Shown one piece after another: positions 1 through 12,300 of a DNA stretch of 64,000 nucleotides (positions are counted from its first letter, which is position 1; each line of letters begins with the position of its first letter). The DNA comes from Janthinobacterium psychrotolerans (GTDB lineage: Bacteria; Pseudomonadota; Gammaproteobacteria; Burkholderiales; Burkholderiaceae_D), in assembly GCF_001677885.1 (NCBI RefSeq), contig NZ_LOCQ01000049.1, positions 1-64,000 of the forward strand, in the 5' to 3' direction. The position numbers and the translations under genes are program-made. The notes under the pieces are model-generated. The model did not search any database. It was not told the origin of the DNA and was given only the letters and a program-made list of their open reading frames with translations.

Positions 1-143
1 CTGAACTGCGCGCCTTTGTCAGCTATGGCAAATGGAACGATGCGGCCACCGCGTCGGTCAACGCAGCCAACAACAGCGGCCCGATCTACAACAACAATAC
101 CAGCGGCACCTCGTACGGCTTCCAGGTTGAAGCCTGGTTCTAA
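1..143 (+). CDS. Maltoporin-like outer-membrane porin, C-terminal fragment (cut by window edge)
   Basis: Only the last 46 codons are visible, in the frame that starts at base 3 and ends with TAA at 141-143. The peptide contains ELRAFVSYGKWN and ends SYGFQVEAWF. This matches the last beta-strands of LamB-type sugar porins, which carry an ELRVFATYAKWN-like segment and end on an aromatic residue recognised by the outer-membrane insertion machinery. The protein would be an outer-membrane trimer passing maltodextrins or related sugars. A strong terminator follows 18 bases after the stop. Another sugar porin of the same superfamily is possible, since the substrate cannot be told from the tail. Confidence 0.6.
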   Translation, partial: ELRAFVSYGKWNDAATASVNAANNSGPIYNNNTSGTSYGFQVEAWF

Positions 144-160
144 GCTTTAGCTGATGGAAC

Positions 161-191
161 AAAGGCGGAACTTCGGTTCCGCCTTTTTTTT
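161..191 (+). terminator. Rho-independent terminator of the porin gene
   Basis: A perfect 8-bp stem GGCGGAAC/GTTCCGCC closes a UUCG tetraloop and is followed by a run of eight T. Three A before the stem extend the pairing into the T run. It lies directly after the porin stop codon. Confidence 0.9.
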
Positions 192-285
192 GTGCTGTAC
201 GTTCAGGCCCATAACGCCAGGCACATCTTGTCGATGGCAAGCTTGCCCGCAACCACCATCAGCAGCACCGCCTGAAGATCACCTG

Positions 286-325
286 GCCAAAAAAATGCCG
301 CTTCGGCTATCAACCGAAGCGGCAT
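286..325 (-). terminator. Rho-independent terminator of the two-partner secretion operon
   Basis: ATGCCGCTTCGG (295-306) pairs with CCGAAGCGGCAT (314-325). On the minus strand the 12-bp stem is followed by a T run (complement of the A run at 289-295). It lies 28 bases past the exoprotein stop codon. Confidence 0.85.
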
Positions 326-352
326 GTCCATTGGCCGCAGCTTGAATTGGAC

Positions 353-3300
353 TTACTGGCTTTCGAGGCTGGTGTTAGTCCCTTGCGTCGGCAGCCGCAG
401 GCCGGTATCGATCACGCTCAGGCGCAAGCCTGGCAACACATTGGTGGTCACCGTGCCACTCAGTTGCACTGCCGGCGTATTGACGGCGCTGGTGCCATTG
501 CCGGTATTGGTGCCCTGCTCAGGCTCGCCCTTCGCTGCGGCAACCGCTTCCACCTTGCTGTCCACCTTCTGCCCCGTCGTCACCACTTCGGCCTGCACCA
601 TATTGCCTTGCGATGGCGCCACATTGACGGCCGCCGCCACGCTGGCCAGCGTGCTTTGCAGCGCCTCGGTCGGATTGACGGTCAACACGCCCGGCGTGTA
701 GGTCAGCGCATAGTTGGTCGAGGACTGGCCAGCCGCCGACACCAGATAGTTGCCCGATGGCGAACTGGTGCTCGCCGGCGTGCTGAACGCCAGGGTGCCG
801 CTGACTTCGTTTGCCAAAGTGTCGCTGCCGATCAAGCCCGTGTAGCGGGCCGTAAAGTCCGGATTGGCGCGGCCCTGGTCTTTTTGCGCATTGTTGACCT
901 GCACGCCCAGCACCGCCTGCGTGATGCTGGCCTTCAGGCCGGCCGGGTTGCTGACCGTGTAGTTGCTGGCCGAACCGCTGGCCGTATCCGCCAGGGTCGT
1001 GCCCGTCACCGTCACGCTCTTGCCATTGGCCGCGTTCCTGTCACTGAACACAGCCGTCTGGCCCCCCAGGCCCAGGGTTTCGCCTGCCATCAGACCGCTC
1101 AGCACGCCACCGGACAAGCTGGCTGCCGTATTGCCGTCATAGACTTTATTAACGGCCAACTGACCGCTCACCGTCAGCGCTTTCGGTGTAATGCTGGCCG
1201 TCAAGCCGGTCGGATTGCTGACCGAGTAGTTGCTGGCCAGGCCGCTGCTGGTGTCGAGCAAGGTGGTGCCGGTCACCGTCACCGTCTTGCCATTGGCCGC
1301 GTTCTTGTCGCTGAACACGGCAGTTTGACCCGCAATGCCCAGGGTTTCACCGGCCACCAGGCCACTCAGGGCACCGCCGGACAGGCTCGCTTGCGTATTG
1401 CCGTCATACACCTTGTTGCCTGCCAGCTGGCCCGTGACCGTCAGCGCCTTGGCCGTGATGCTGGCGCTCAGGCCGGTCGGATTGCTGACCGTATAGTTGC
1501 TGGCCAAGCCGGTGCTGGTGTCGCGCAAGGTGGTGCCGGTCACGGTGACCGTCTTGCCATTGGCCGCGTTCTTGTCGCTGAACACGGCGGTCTGACCCGC
1601 AAAGCCCAGGCTTTCGCTGCCCACCAGGCCGCTCAGGGCGCCGCCGGACAGGCTGGCTGCCGTATTGCCGTCATAGACTTTATTGCCGGCCAGCTGGCCG
1701 GTCACCGTCAGGGCCTTGGCCGTAATGCTGGCGCTCAAGCCGGCCGGGTTGCTGACCGAGTAGTTGCTGGCCAGGCCGGTGGGGGTATCGACCAGGGTCG
1801 TGCCCGTCACGGTGACCGTCTTGCCATTGGCCGCATTCCTGTCGCTGAACACGGCGGTTTGACCCGCAATGCCCAGGCTTTCACCGGCCACCAGGCCGCT
1901 CAGGGCGCCGCCGGACAGGCTGGCTTGCGTATTGCCGTCATAGACTTTATTGCCAGCCAGTTGACCGGTGATCGTCAGGGCCTTGGCCGTAATGCTGGCG
2001 CTCAGGCCGGTCGGATTGCTGACCGTATAGTTGCCGGCCAAGCCGGTGCTCGTGTCGAGCAAGGTGGTGCCGGTCACGGTGACCGTCTTGCCATTGGCCG
2101 CGTTCTTGTCGCTGAACACGGCGGTCTGACCCGCAATGCCCAGGGTTTCACCGGCCACCAGGCCGCTCAGGGCGCCGCCGGACAGACTGGCTGCCGTATT
2201 GCCGTCATAGACTTTATTGCCCGCCAGTTGGCCGGTCACCGTCAGGGCCTTGGTCGTAATGCTGGCGCTCAGGCCGGCCGGATTGCTGACCGTATAGTTG
2301 CCGGCCAGGCCAGTGGCGGTGTCGACCAGGGTCGTGCCCGTCACGGTGACCGTCTTGCCATTGGCCGCGTTCTTGTCGCTGAACACGGCGGTCTGACCCG
2401 CAAAGCCCAGGCTTTCGCTGCCCACCAGGCCGCTCAGGGTGCCGCCGGACAGGCTGGCTGCCGTATTGCCGTCGTAGACTTTATTGCCGGCCAGCTGGCC
2501 GGTCACCGTCAGGGCCTTGGTCGTAATGCTGGCGCTCAAGCCGGCCGGGTTGCTGACCGAGTAGTTGCTGGCCAGGCCGGTGGCGGTATCGAGCAAGGTC
2601 GTGCCGGTGACGGTCACGGACTTGGCGGCGCCGGCGTTCTTGTCGGCAAACGCCGCACTCTGGCCGCCGATCACCAGGGTTTCACCGCCGACCAAGCCCG
2701 CCAGCACGCCACCGGACAACTGCGCCGCAGTATTGCCATCGTAGACTTTATTGCTGGCCAGTTGGCCGCTCACCGTCAGCGCTTTCGGTGTAATGCTGGC
2801 CGTCAAGCCGGTCGGATTGCTGACCGTATAGTTGCCGGCCAGGCCAGTGGCGGTGTCGACCAGGGTCGTGCCCGTCACGGTGACCGTCTTGCCATTGGCC
2901 GCGTTCTTGTCGCTGAACACGGCAATTTGACCCGCAATGCCCAGGGTTTCACCGGCCACCAGGCCGCTCAGGGCACCACCGGACAGGCTCGCTTGCGTAT
3001 TGCCGTCATACACCTTGTTGCCCGCCAGCTGGCCCGTGACCGTCAGCGCCTTGGCGGTGATGCTGGCCGTCAAGCCGGTCGGGTTGCTGACCATATAGTT
3101 GCTGGCCAGGCCAGTGCCGTCAGCCAGGCTGGCGCCGCTGACGGTGACCATCTTGTTGCCGCCCGCATTCTTGTCGCCAAACACGCCCGTGGTGCCGGAC
3201 AATACCAGAGTTTCGCCAGCGACCAGGCCCTGCAAGGCGCCACCCGTCAGGCTGGCCGACAGCGTGCCGTCGTAGACCTTGTTGCCCGCCGCGATGCCAC

Positions 3301-6300
3301 CGATGGTGAGTTCCTTCGGTGTGATATTGGCCGACAATCCGGTCGGGTCGCTGACCGTGTAGTTGCTGGCCAGGCCAGTGCCATCAAGCAGTGTCGCGCC
3401 GCTGGCGGTCACGGCAATATTGCTGGCCACATTTTGATTGGCAAACGTGCCCGCCAGGCCGCTCAGCGACAGGGTTTCATTATTGACCAGTCCATTCAAG
3501 GCTCCCCCCGTCACGCTTGCCGCCAGCGTGCCGTCATATACCTTGTTGCCCGCCGTTGCACCGCTCACCGTCAGCGCTTTCGGCGTAATGGTGCCGGTGC
3601 CGCTGGCCATATTGCTGGCCAGGCTGTAGTTGCCCGCGTCCGTGCCGCCCAGGACGATGCCTTCGACCTTCACGGTTTTGGCACCGGCATTCCTGTCGCT
3701 GAACGCGGCCTTGGTGGCGGCAAAGGACAGGCTGTCGCTGCCCAGCAAGCCGTTGTAGGTAGCGCCGGCGTTCAGGCTGGCCGCATCCGTGCCATCATAG
3801 GTTTTGCCGGCGGCCGTGATACCGCTGACGCTACTGATTTGCGCCTGGGTAATGGTGCCGCTGCCCGTGCCGGTGGTGGCAGTCAGCTTGTAATTGCCGG
3901 CATCCGTGCCGCCCAGGGTGAGGCCGCTGGCAGTGACGGTCTTGCCGCTGCCGGCGTTCTTGTCAGCAAACGTGGCCGAGGTGGCGCTGACATTCAGGGC
4001 GTCGCCATTGAACAGGCCGGCAAAGGTGGCGCCGGCATTGGTGACCGTGGCCGTGGTGGTGGTGTCATAGGTCTTGCCAGCAACCGCAATACCGGTCACG
4101 CCCGTGATGTCCGCCTTGGCGATATCGGCTTTGACATTGATCGGGTTGCTGACCATGTAGTTGCTGGCCAGGCCGGTGCCATCGCTGATCTGCGCGCCGC
4201 TGACCATGACGGCTTTGTCGGTGCCGGCGTTTTTGTCGCCAAACACACCCGACAAGCCAGACAGGCCCAGGTTTTCCCCAGCGACCAGGCCGTCCAGGGC
4301 GCCGCCGCTGATCGTTGCCTTGGTGGTGGCATCGTAGACTTTATTGCCGGCTGTCAAGCCAGTCACCGTCAGCGCTTTTTGCGCGATGCTGGCGCTCAAG
4401 CCGCCGCTGCCGGCCACCGTGTAATTGCTGGCCAGTCCGCCGTTGCTGCCGCTGGACAAGGTGCCGCCGGTAATGCCGACGGCCTTGCCGTTGCCTGCAT
4501 TCTTGTCGGCAAACGTACCGGTGAGCGTAGCCAGGCCGACCGTTTCCGTACCGACAAAGCCGCTCAGGCTGCCGCCCGTGATGGTGGCGTCGAGCGCGCC
4601 GTCATAGGTTTTATCCGCCGCCAGCGCACCGGTGACGCTCAACGCTTTTTGCGTGATGTTGCCCGTGACACCAGTCGGATTGCTGACCGTGTAATTGCTG
4701 GCAGAACCTGTGCCGTCGGCAATGCTGACGCCCGACACCGTCACCGCCTTGCCGTTGCCGGCGTTCTTGTCGGCAAACACGCCACTGCCGCCCGAAACCA
4801 GCAGCGTTTCGCCGCTCACCAGGCCGCTCAGCGTGCCGCCGGCCAGGCTTGCCGCCGTGCTGCCGTCATACACCTTGTTGCCAGCCGTCATACCCGTTAC
4901 CGTCAGCGCTTTGGGCGTGATATTGGCGACGAGGCCGGCCGGATTGCTGATCGTGTAGTTGGCCGCCAGGCCGCCGTTACCGCCGTTGACCAGGGTGGTG
5001 CCGGTCACCGTCACGGCCTTGCCGGTGCCGGCGTTCTTGTCGTCAAAAGAGGCGCTCAAGCCGTTCACGCCCACCGTTTCCGAGCCGACCAGGCCACTGA
5101 CCGAGCCGCCCGACAAGGTCGCCTTGGTACTGCCGTCGTAGACCTTGCTGGTAGCCGACATGCCGCTAATCGTCAGCGCCTTCGGCGTGATGGCGCCGCT
5201 GCCGGTGCCGATGGTGGCCGTCAGGCTATAGTTGCCGGCGTCCGTGCCGCCCAGGGTGAGGCCGCTGGCGGTCACGGTTTTGCCGCTGCCGGCGTTCTTG
5301 TCGGCAAACGTGGACGAGGTGGCGCTGACCGTCAGCACGTCGCCATTGACCATGCCGGCAAAAGTGGCGCCGGCGTTGGTGACGGTCGCCTTGGTATTGG
5401 CGTCATACACTTTGCTGCCGGCCACGATATTGCTGACCGTACTGATGGTCGCCTGGCTGATATTGGCCGTCACGCTCGCCGGGTTGCTGACCGTGTAGTT
5501 GCTGGCCAGCCCGGTGCCGTCGGCCAGCGTCGCGCCGCTGACCGTCACGGTCTTGCCGCTGCCGGCGTTCTTGTCGCCAAACGTACCCGACAGACCCGAC
5601 AGGACCAGGGTTTCGCTACCGACCAGGCCGCTCAAGGTGCCGCCGGTAACGCTCGCCTTGGTAGTGCTGTCATAGACCTTGTTGGCGGCCGCCACGCCAG
5701 TCACCGTCAGTGCTTTTTGCGTGATGCTGGCAGCGAGGCCGCTGGCAGGGCCGACCGAATAATTGCTGGCCAGGCCGCCGTTGCTGCCGCTGGCCAAGGT
5801 GCCGCCGGTAATGCTGACGGCCTTGCCGTTGCCTGCATTCTTGTCCGCAAACGCACCGGCCAGGCTGGCCAAGGCGACCGTTTCCGTACCGACAAAGCCG
5901 CTCAGGCTGCCGCCCGTGATGGTGGCGTCGAGCGCGCCGTCATAGGTTTTATCCGCCGCCAGCGCACCGGTGACGCTCAACGCTTTTTGCGTGATGTTGC
6001 CCGTGACACCAGTCGGATTGCTGACCGTGTAATTGCTGGCAGAACCTGTGCCGTCGGCAATGCTGACGCCCGACACCGTCACCGCCTTGCCGTTGCCGGC
6101 GTTCTTGTCGGCAAACACGCCACTGCCGCCCGAAACCAGCAGCGTTTCGCCGCTCACCAGGCCGCTCAGCGTGCCGCCGGCCAGGCTTGCCGCCGTGCTG
6201 CCGTCATACACCTTGTTGCCAGCCGTCATACCCGTTACCGTCAGCGCTTTGGGCGTGATATTGGCGACGAGGCCGGCCGGATTGCTGATCGTGTAGTTGG

Positions 6301-9300
6301 ACGCCAGGCCGCCGTTACCGCCGTTGACCAGGGTGGTGCCGGTCACCGTCACGGCCTTGCCGGTGCCGGCGTTCTTGTCGTCAAAAGAGGCGCTCAAGCC
6401 GTTCACGCCCACCGTTTCCGAGCCGACCAGGCCACTGACCGAGCCGCCCGACAAGGTCGCCTTGGTACTGCCGTCGTAGACCTTGCTGGTAGCCGACATG
6501 CCGCTAATCGTCAGCGCCTTCGGCGTGATGGCGCCGCTGCCGGTGCCAGTGGTGGCCGTCAGGCTATAGTTGCCGGCGTCCGTGCCGCCCAGGGTGAGGC
6601 CGCTGGCGGTCACGGTTTTGCCGCTGCCGGCGTTCTTGTCGGCAAACGATGCCGAGGTGGCGCTGACCGTCAGCACGTCGCCATTGACCATGCCGGCAAA
6701 AGTGGCGCCGGCGTTGGTGACGGTCGCCTTGGTATTGGCGTCATACACTTTGCTGCCGGCCACGATATTGCTGACCGTACTGATGGTCGCCTGGCTGATA
6801 TTGGCCGTCACGCTCGCCGGGTTGCCGACCGTGTAGTTGCTGGCCAGCCCGGTGCCGTCGGCCAGCGTCGCGCCGCTGACCGTCACGCCCTTGCCAGTGC
6901 CGGCGTTCTTGTCGGCAAACGTACCCGACAGACCGGACAGGACCAGGGTTTCGCCACTGACCAGGCCACTCAAGGTGCCGCCGGTGACGCTCGCCTTGGT
7001 GGTGCTGTCATAGACCTTGTTGGCGGCCGACACGCCGCTGATCGTCAGCGCCTTGGGCGTGATGCTGGCCGTGATGCCGGTCGGATTGCTGACCGAGTAA
7101 TTGCTGGCCAGGTTGACGCCATTGACCAGGGTAACGCCGCTGACGGTCACGTTCTTGCCGGTACCGGCATTCTTGTCGGCAAACGCGCCGGCCTGGCCCA
7201 GGAAGCCGACGGTTTCGCCGACCACCAGCCCGCTCAGGGCGCCGCCCGTCAGGTTGACCATGGTATTGCCGTCATACACCTTGTTGCCGGCCGTCATGCC
7301 GGTCACTGTCAGCGCCTTGGGCGTGATGCTGGCCGTGCTCGCCAACGACGCGCCGACCGTGTAATTGCTGGCCAGGCCGCCGCCAGTGCCATTGCTGAGG
7401 GTAGCCGCCACGACCGTCACGGTCTTGCCGCTGGCCACGTTCTGCTCGTCGAAGAGGCCGGCCACGCTACCCAGACCCAGCGTTTCCCCGCTGACCAGGC
7501 CGCTCAACGTGCCGCCGCTGACGATGGCCCCCGTGCTGCCATCGTAGACCTTGTCGGCCGCCGTCGCGCCGGTCACCGTCACTGTCTTGCGCGTGATATT
7601 GCCGGTCGCGCCGGTGACGTTGCTGACCGTGTAATTGCTGGCCAGGCCAGAGGCGTCGCCCAGGATGGCGCCGGTCACCGTCACGGCCTTGCCGTTGCCC
7701 GCGTTCTGGTCGCTGAAGGTACCGCTCTGCCCGGACAGGTTCAGGGTTTCACCGCTCACCAGGCCATTCAGGGTACCGCCCGAAATGGTGGCCTTGGTGT
7801 TGCCGTCATAGCTCTTGCTGGCAACGGTCACGCCGCTGACCGTCAGGGCTTTTTGCGTAATATTGGCCGTCAGGCCAGTCACGCTGGCGAGCGTGTAGTT
7901 GCCAGCCAGGCCGCCATTGCTGCCGTCGGACAAGGTGCCGCCGCTGACCGTCACGGCCTTGCCGGTGCCGGCGTTCTTGTCGCCGAACGCGCCGGACAGC
8001 GCGCCCAGGCCCACCGTTTCGGTGCCGATCATGCCGCTCAAGGCGCCGCCGGTGATGACGGCGGCCGTGAGCCCGTCATAGGTCTTGTTGCCGGCCACCG
8101 CGCCCGACACTGTCAACACTTTCGGCGTGATGGCGCCGCTGCCGCTACCGCTGCCAGCGGTCAGGTTGTAGTTGGCCGCGTCCGTGCCGCCCAGGGTCAG
8201 GCCGCTGGCGGTCACTGTCTTGCCGCTGCCCACGTTCTTGTCGGCAAACGATGCCGAAGTGGCGCTGACCGTCAGGATGTCGCCATTGACCATGCCGGCA
8301 AAGGTGGCGCCGGCATTGCTGACCGTGGCGGAGGTAGCACCGTCATACTCCTTGCTGGCGGCCACGATATTGCTCACCGTATTGATGGTGGCCTGGGTGA
8401 TATCGGCCGTGACGCCGGTCGGGTTGCTGACCATGTAATTGCTGGCCAGGCCGGCGCCGTCGGCCAGCGTGGCGCCGCTGATAGTCACTGCCTTGCCGGT
8501 AGCGACGTTCTTGTCGGCGAACACGCCAGACAGGCCGGACAGGCCCAGCGTTTCCGAACCGACCAGACCGGTCAATACGCCGCCGCTGACGGTGGCCTTG
8601 GTGTTGCCGTCATAGACTTTGTTGCCAGCCGTCGCGCCCGTCACGGTCAGCGCCTTGGGCGTGATGTCGGCCGTCACGCCGGTCGGATTGGTCACCGAAT
8701 AATTGCTGGCCAGGTTAGCACCGTTGACCAGCGTGATGCCGCTCACGGTCACGCTCTTGCCGGTGCCGGCGTTCTGGTCGGCAAATGCGCCGGCCTGGCC
8801 GGAGAAGCCCACGGTTTCGCCGACCACCAGGCCACTCAAGGTGCCGCCCGCCAGGCTGGCCGTGGCATTGCCGTCATAGGTCTTGGCGCTGGCCGTCATG
8901 CCGCTCACCGTCACCGCCCTCTTGTCGATGGTCACGTTGCCTGCGCCGTAACTGATGATATAGCCGCGCTGGCCGGAATACAGGCCGCCGGCGGTAATGG
9001 CGTAGGTGCCGACGTTGACCGCATTGCCTGCCGCTCTGGTGTTCAAGGTCCCCAGCAGCGATGCATAGGCGCCAAGCCTGCTGGCGGTGACGCCAGAGGC
9101 CGTAAAGGTGCTGGTGCCGTCATAGGCCTTGCTGTTGTTGGCGGCAAAGTTGACCTGCAACGGCGTCATGAAGGCGCGCAGCAAGGGATAGCTAAGGCTG
9201 TCGTAGATAATCCAGGTATTGGCCAGGTCCCAGGTCGCCGCCGTGTAGGTGGCCTGCGATTTCATGGCCGTGGTGCCCAAGCCCGTGCCGGCGGCGCTGC

Positions 9301-12300
9301 TGGCCTGCCCACTGGTGGCGGTGTCCCAGAAGTTGCCGGTGGCGCTGCCGGTACTGGCGCCCGCCAGGCCGCCCGTATTGCTGCTTCCCGTGACCACGCC
9401 GGTGGCGTAGTTATTGCTCAAGGCACCGGAGTTGACGCCAGCCAGGCCGCCCACCGTGTTGGTGCCGCTCACGGCGCCCGAGGCGTAGCTGTTGCTGACA
9501 GTGCCGCTGTTGTTGCCGACCAGGCCGCCCGTGTTGGCGGTGCCGGTCACGCTCATGGTGCTGTAGCTGCCGCTGATGGTGCCGGCATTGTTGCCGACCA
9601 GCGTACCGGTAGCCGTGGCGCCGTTGACGCTGCCGCCGTCCAGGCCCACGTCGCGAATCACCGCCGTGCTGGAGGTGGCGCCGAACAGGCCGGTACTGTC
9701 GATGCCCGGACGGTTCAAGCTCAGGTTGGAAATGACATGGGCGGCGCCGTCGAAGGTGCCGGTAAATGGCGCCGCCGTGCTGGTGCCAACCGGCACGAAC
9801 GTGGCGCCATTCCAGACATCGCCCGTCGTGCCGGTGGCCGCCATATTGAGGTCGCGGGCCAGCGTGTAATTGCCGGCCAGATTCATCGCCATCAATTGCA
9901 ATTGATGCGGCGATTTGATGGTGGTGCTGTACTCGGACGACAACATCGGTCCGGTGGCACCCAGCGCGCCGCCCGCATTGTTTAGCGTGCCGTCGGTATT
10001 GACCATGACCCAGTTGTTGCCCGACTGGCCGGTGCTGGTGGTGAAACTGAAGTTGTCGAAGCTGGTTCCCGTGCGCATTTGTGTCGCGCTCAGGGGGTTC
10101 ACCTTGGTGGCCGATCCAGTGCCGTCGCCGATGGCGGAACCCAAGTTGACGGTGGAGTTGAAGTAACCGCCGGTGATCGTCGCGGTTGCGTTGTTGAAGC
10201 CGATGACGCCGCCTGCCACAGTGGTGCCGGCGACGGTGCCGGTCAGCGTGACCTTGCCGGAAGAATAGACATTGGTGACCGAGCCGGCCGCAGTGCTGGT
10301 GCCGTTGGCGCCGACCACGCCGCCCACCGAGCTGGTGGCGCCCGTGACGTCGCCGGTGGCGTAACTGTTGCTGATCGACGAGCGGTTATTGCCGACCAGT
10401 CCACCCGTGGATACGCTGGCACTGGCAAGACCGCCCAGGCCCAGGCCCGTCACCGTGCCGGTGGCATAGCTGTTGTTGATCTGCGACGAGGCAGTGGTCC
10501 AGCCCACCAGCCCGCCAACATGGCCGCTACCCGACACGGCGCCGGTACTGAAGCTGTTGTTGATCAGGGCAATCGAACCACGGTTGCTGGCCACCAGGCC
10601 GCCGGCATCGATGCCGACCGCTACCGCGCCAGTATTGAAACTGTTGGTAATGGCGCCGTAATTGATGCCGACCAGGCCGCCACCGGTATGCTTGGCGGTA
10701 GCGGTGACGGCGCCGGTATTGTAACTACCAGTGATCTTGCTGGCCTTGGTGCCAAGGCCCACCAGGCCGCCAATCACGGTATCGAGCGTCGCGTTGGTGA
10801 CAGTGATCGTGGCGCTGCTGCCGCTGTTGAGGATGGTGCCGCTGTTTTTGCCAACCAGGCCGCCGATATACGCATAGCCCGGGGTGGTCAGGCTGCCGCT
10901 CACATAGGCATTATTGATCAAGCCGCTACTGGAACCCACTACTCCTGCCGCATTACCATAGGAACCACTGCCCGGCACGCTGGAAGTCAGGTTGACGTCG
11001 AGCACGCCGACATTGCGGATCTGTGCAGCCGTAGTGATCGTACCGAACAGGGCAGCCGAGAGGTTGCTCGTGCTGTTGCTACTGGTCAAGCCGGTAATCA
11101 CGTGGCCCAGACCCTCGAACTGCCCCGTAAATGGCGTAGTATTGGTGCCGATCGCGATGAAGCCGTTGGCGCCCCAGATGGCTGTGTTCGACGTGGCGCT
11201 GGCATCGATATTGGCGCCCAGCGCATAGTTGCCCGACATGAGGTTCCTCATGCCTTGCAAATCGGTGCCAGTGACGCTGCCGGCCGCGCCCAGGCTGGTG
11301 ATCATCGTATAGACCTTGGTGGTGCCGTCACTGCCCTGCTTGGTGCTGAAACTATTGCCCGAGGGGAGATTGACCTCGGCCTTGATCGTGATATGCGCGG
11401 CATTGCTCGACGCGACGGTGCTCTGGCCATATTCGAGCGCCAGGCTGGCCGTGCCGGTGCCGGTCATCGGCTTGTTGATGTTGATATTGTTTTGCGCGGT
11501 CAGGGTCAGCTTGTTGGCCGACCAGGCAATCGCTTCGTTGACATTGACGTCGCCAGCCGTGCCGCCAGTGCCGTCGGTGCTCAGGATCTGCACCGAGCCA
11601 TTGCTCAGGCCGGTCATCAGGTCGGTGCCGGTCATATTGCCGCCGGATGCGGCGATCGTGAAGTCGACCGGGTCGATCAGCCAGGTGCCGGACAAACCAT
11701 TGGCCGCCTTGGTCGTCACCTTGATGCCCTTGGCAATGTTCACATGCGCGGCCGAGGTGTCGATAAAGCCGCCTTTGCCTCCGGCCGGCGCGCTGGCGTC
11801 CAGCGTGCCGGCCGCGTTCACCGTGCCGGTCTGCATGTCGCCCAGCAATTTGATCGTGCCGCTACGTGTATCGATGGTGTGCGCCTCGATCACGCCGGTG
11901 TTGTTGACCACGGTTTTGAGCAGATTGCCGGCCGCCTGCGCCGTCATCACCACGCTGCCGCCATCGGCCTGGATCAGGCCGCCGTTTTGCACCAGCGCCC
12001 CCACCGCGCCACTGTCCACCGCCACCTTCAGCAAGCCGTCACCCGCCACGTCCAGCGTGATCGCCTGGCCGGCCGCCAGCGCCACCGAACCGAGCCGTGC
12101 ATTGATCGTGCCTTCGTTCGACACATGCGCCCCCAGCAAGGCGACAAAGCCGCCCGGCGCGTTGAGCGCGCCCTGGTTCAGCACCCTGCCCGTGCCGTTG
12201 CCGGCAAATTTGTAGTTGCCGGCCATAAAATCGGCGTTATTGATATCGAGCGTCGACGCCACCAGCCCGGCGGTGTTGACCGAGGCCCCCTGGCCGAACA

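Larger units (their letters stand above)
890..9170 (-). repeat. Array of about 31 tandem YDG/MBG repeat units inside the exoprotein gene
   Basis: Counting VYDG-type starts in the translation gives about 31 units, most of 258-276 bp (86-92 codons). Each has a GG.LSGLV..ETL segment, a DKNAG segment, a SNY segment and an ITPKALTV-like joint. Three subtypes recur in order: the common type, a GATFAGMVNGD type with GGTDAGNY, and a type with an NGGLASNY insert. The eight units at the C-terminal end (bases about 960-3050) are the most alike and begin TGQLAGNKVYDGN. Confidence 0.85.

Noticed and set aside
347-9985. A 3212-codon open frame on the plus strand, antisense to the exoprotein
   Set aside because: It mirrors the YDG repeats: repeat units of 3n length with the same composition keep one antisense frame free of stops. 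It has no start context, no fold-like pattern of its own and ends where the repeats end.
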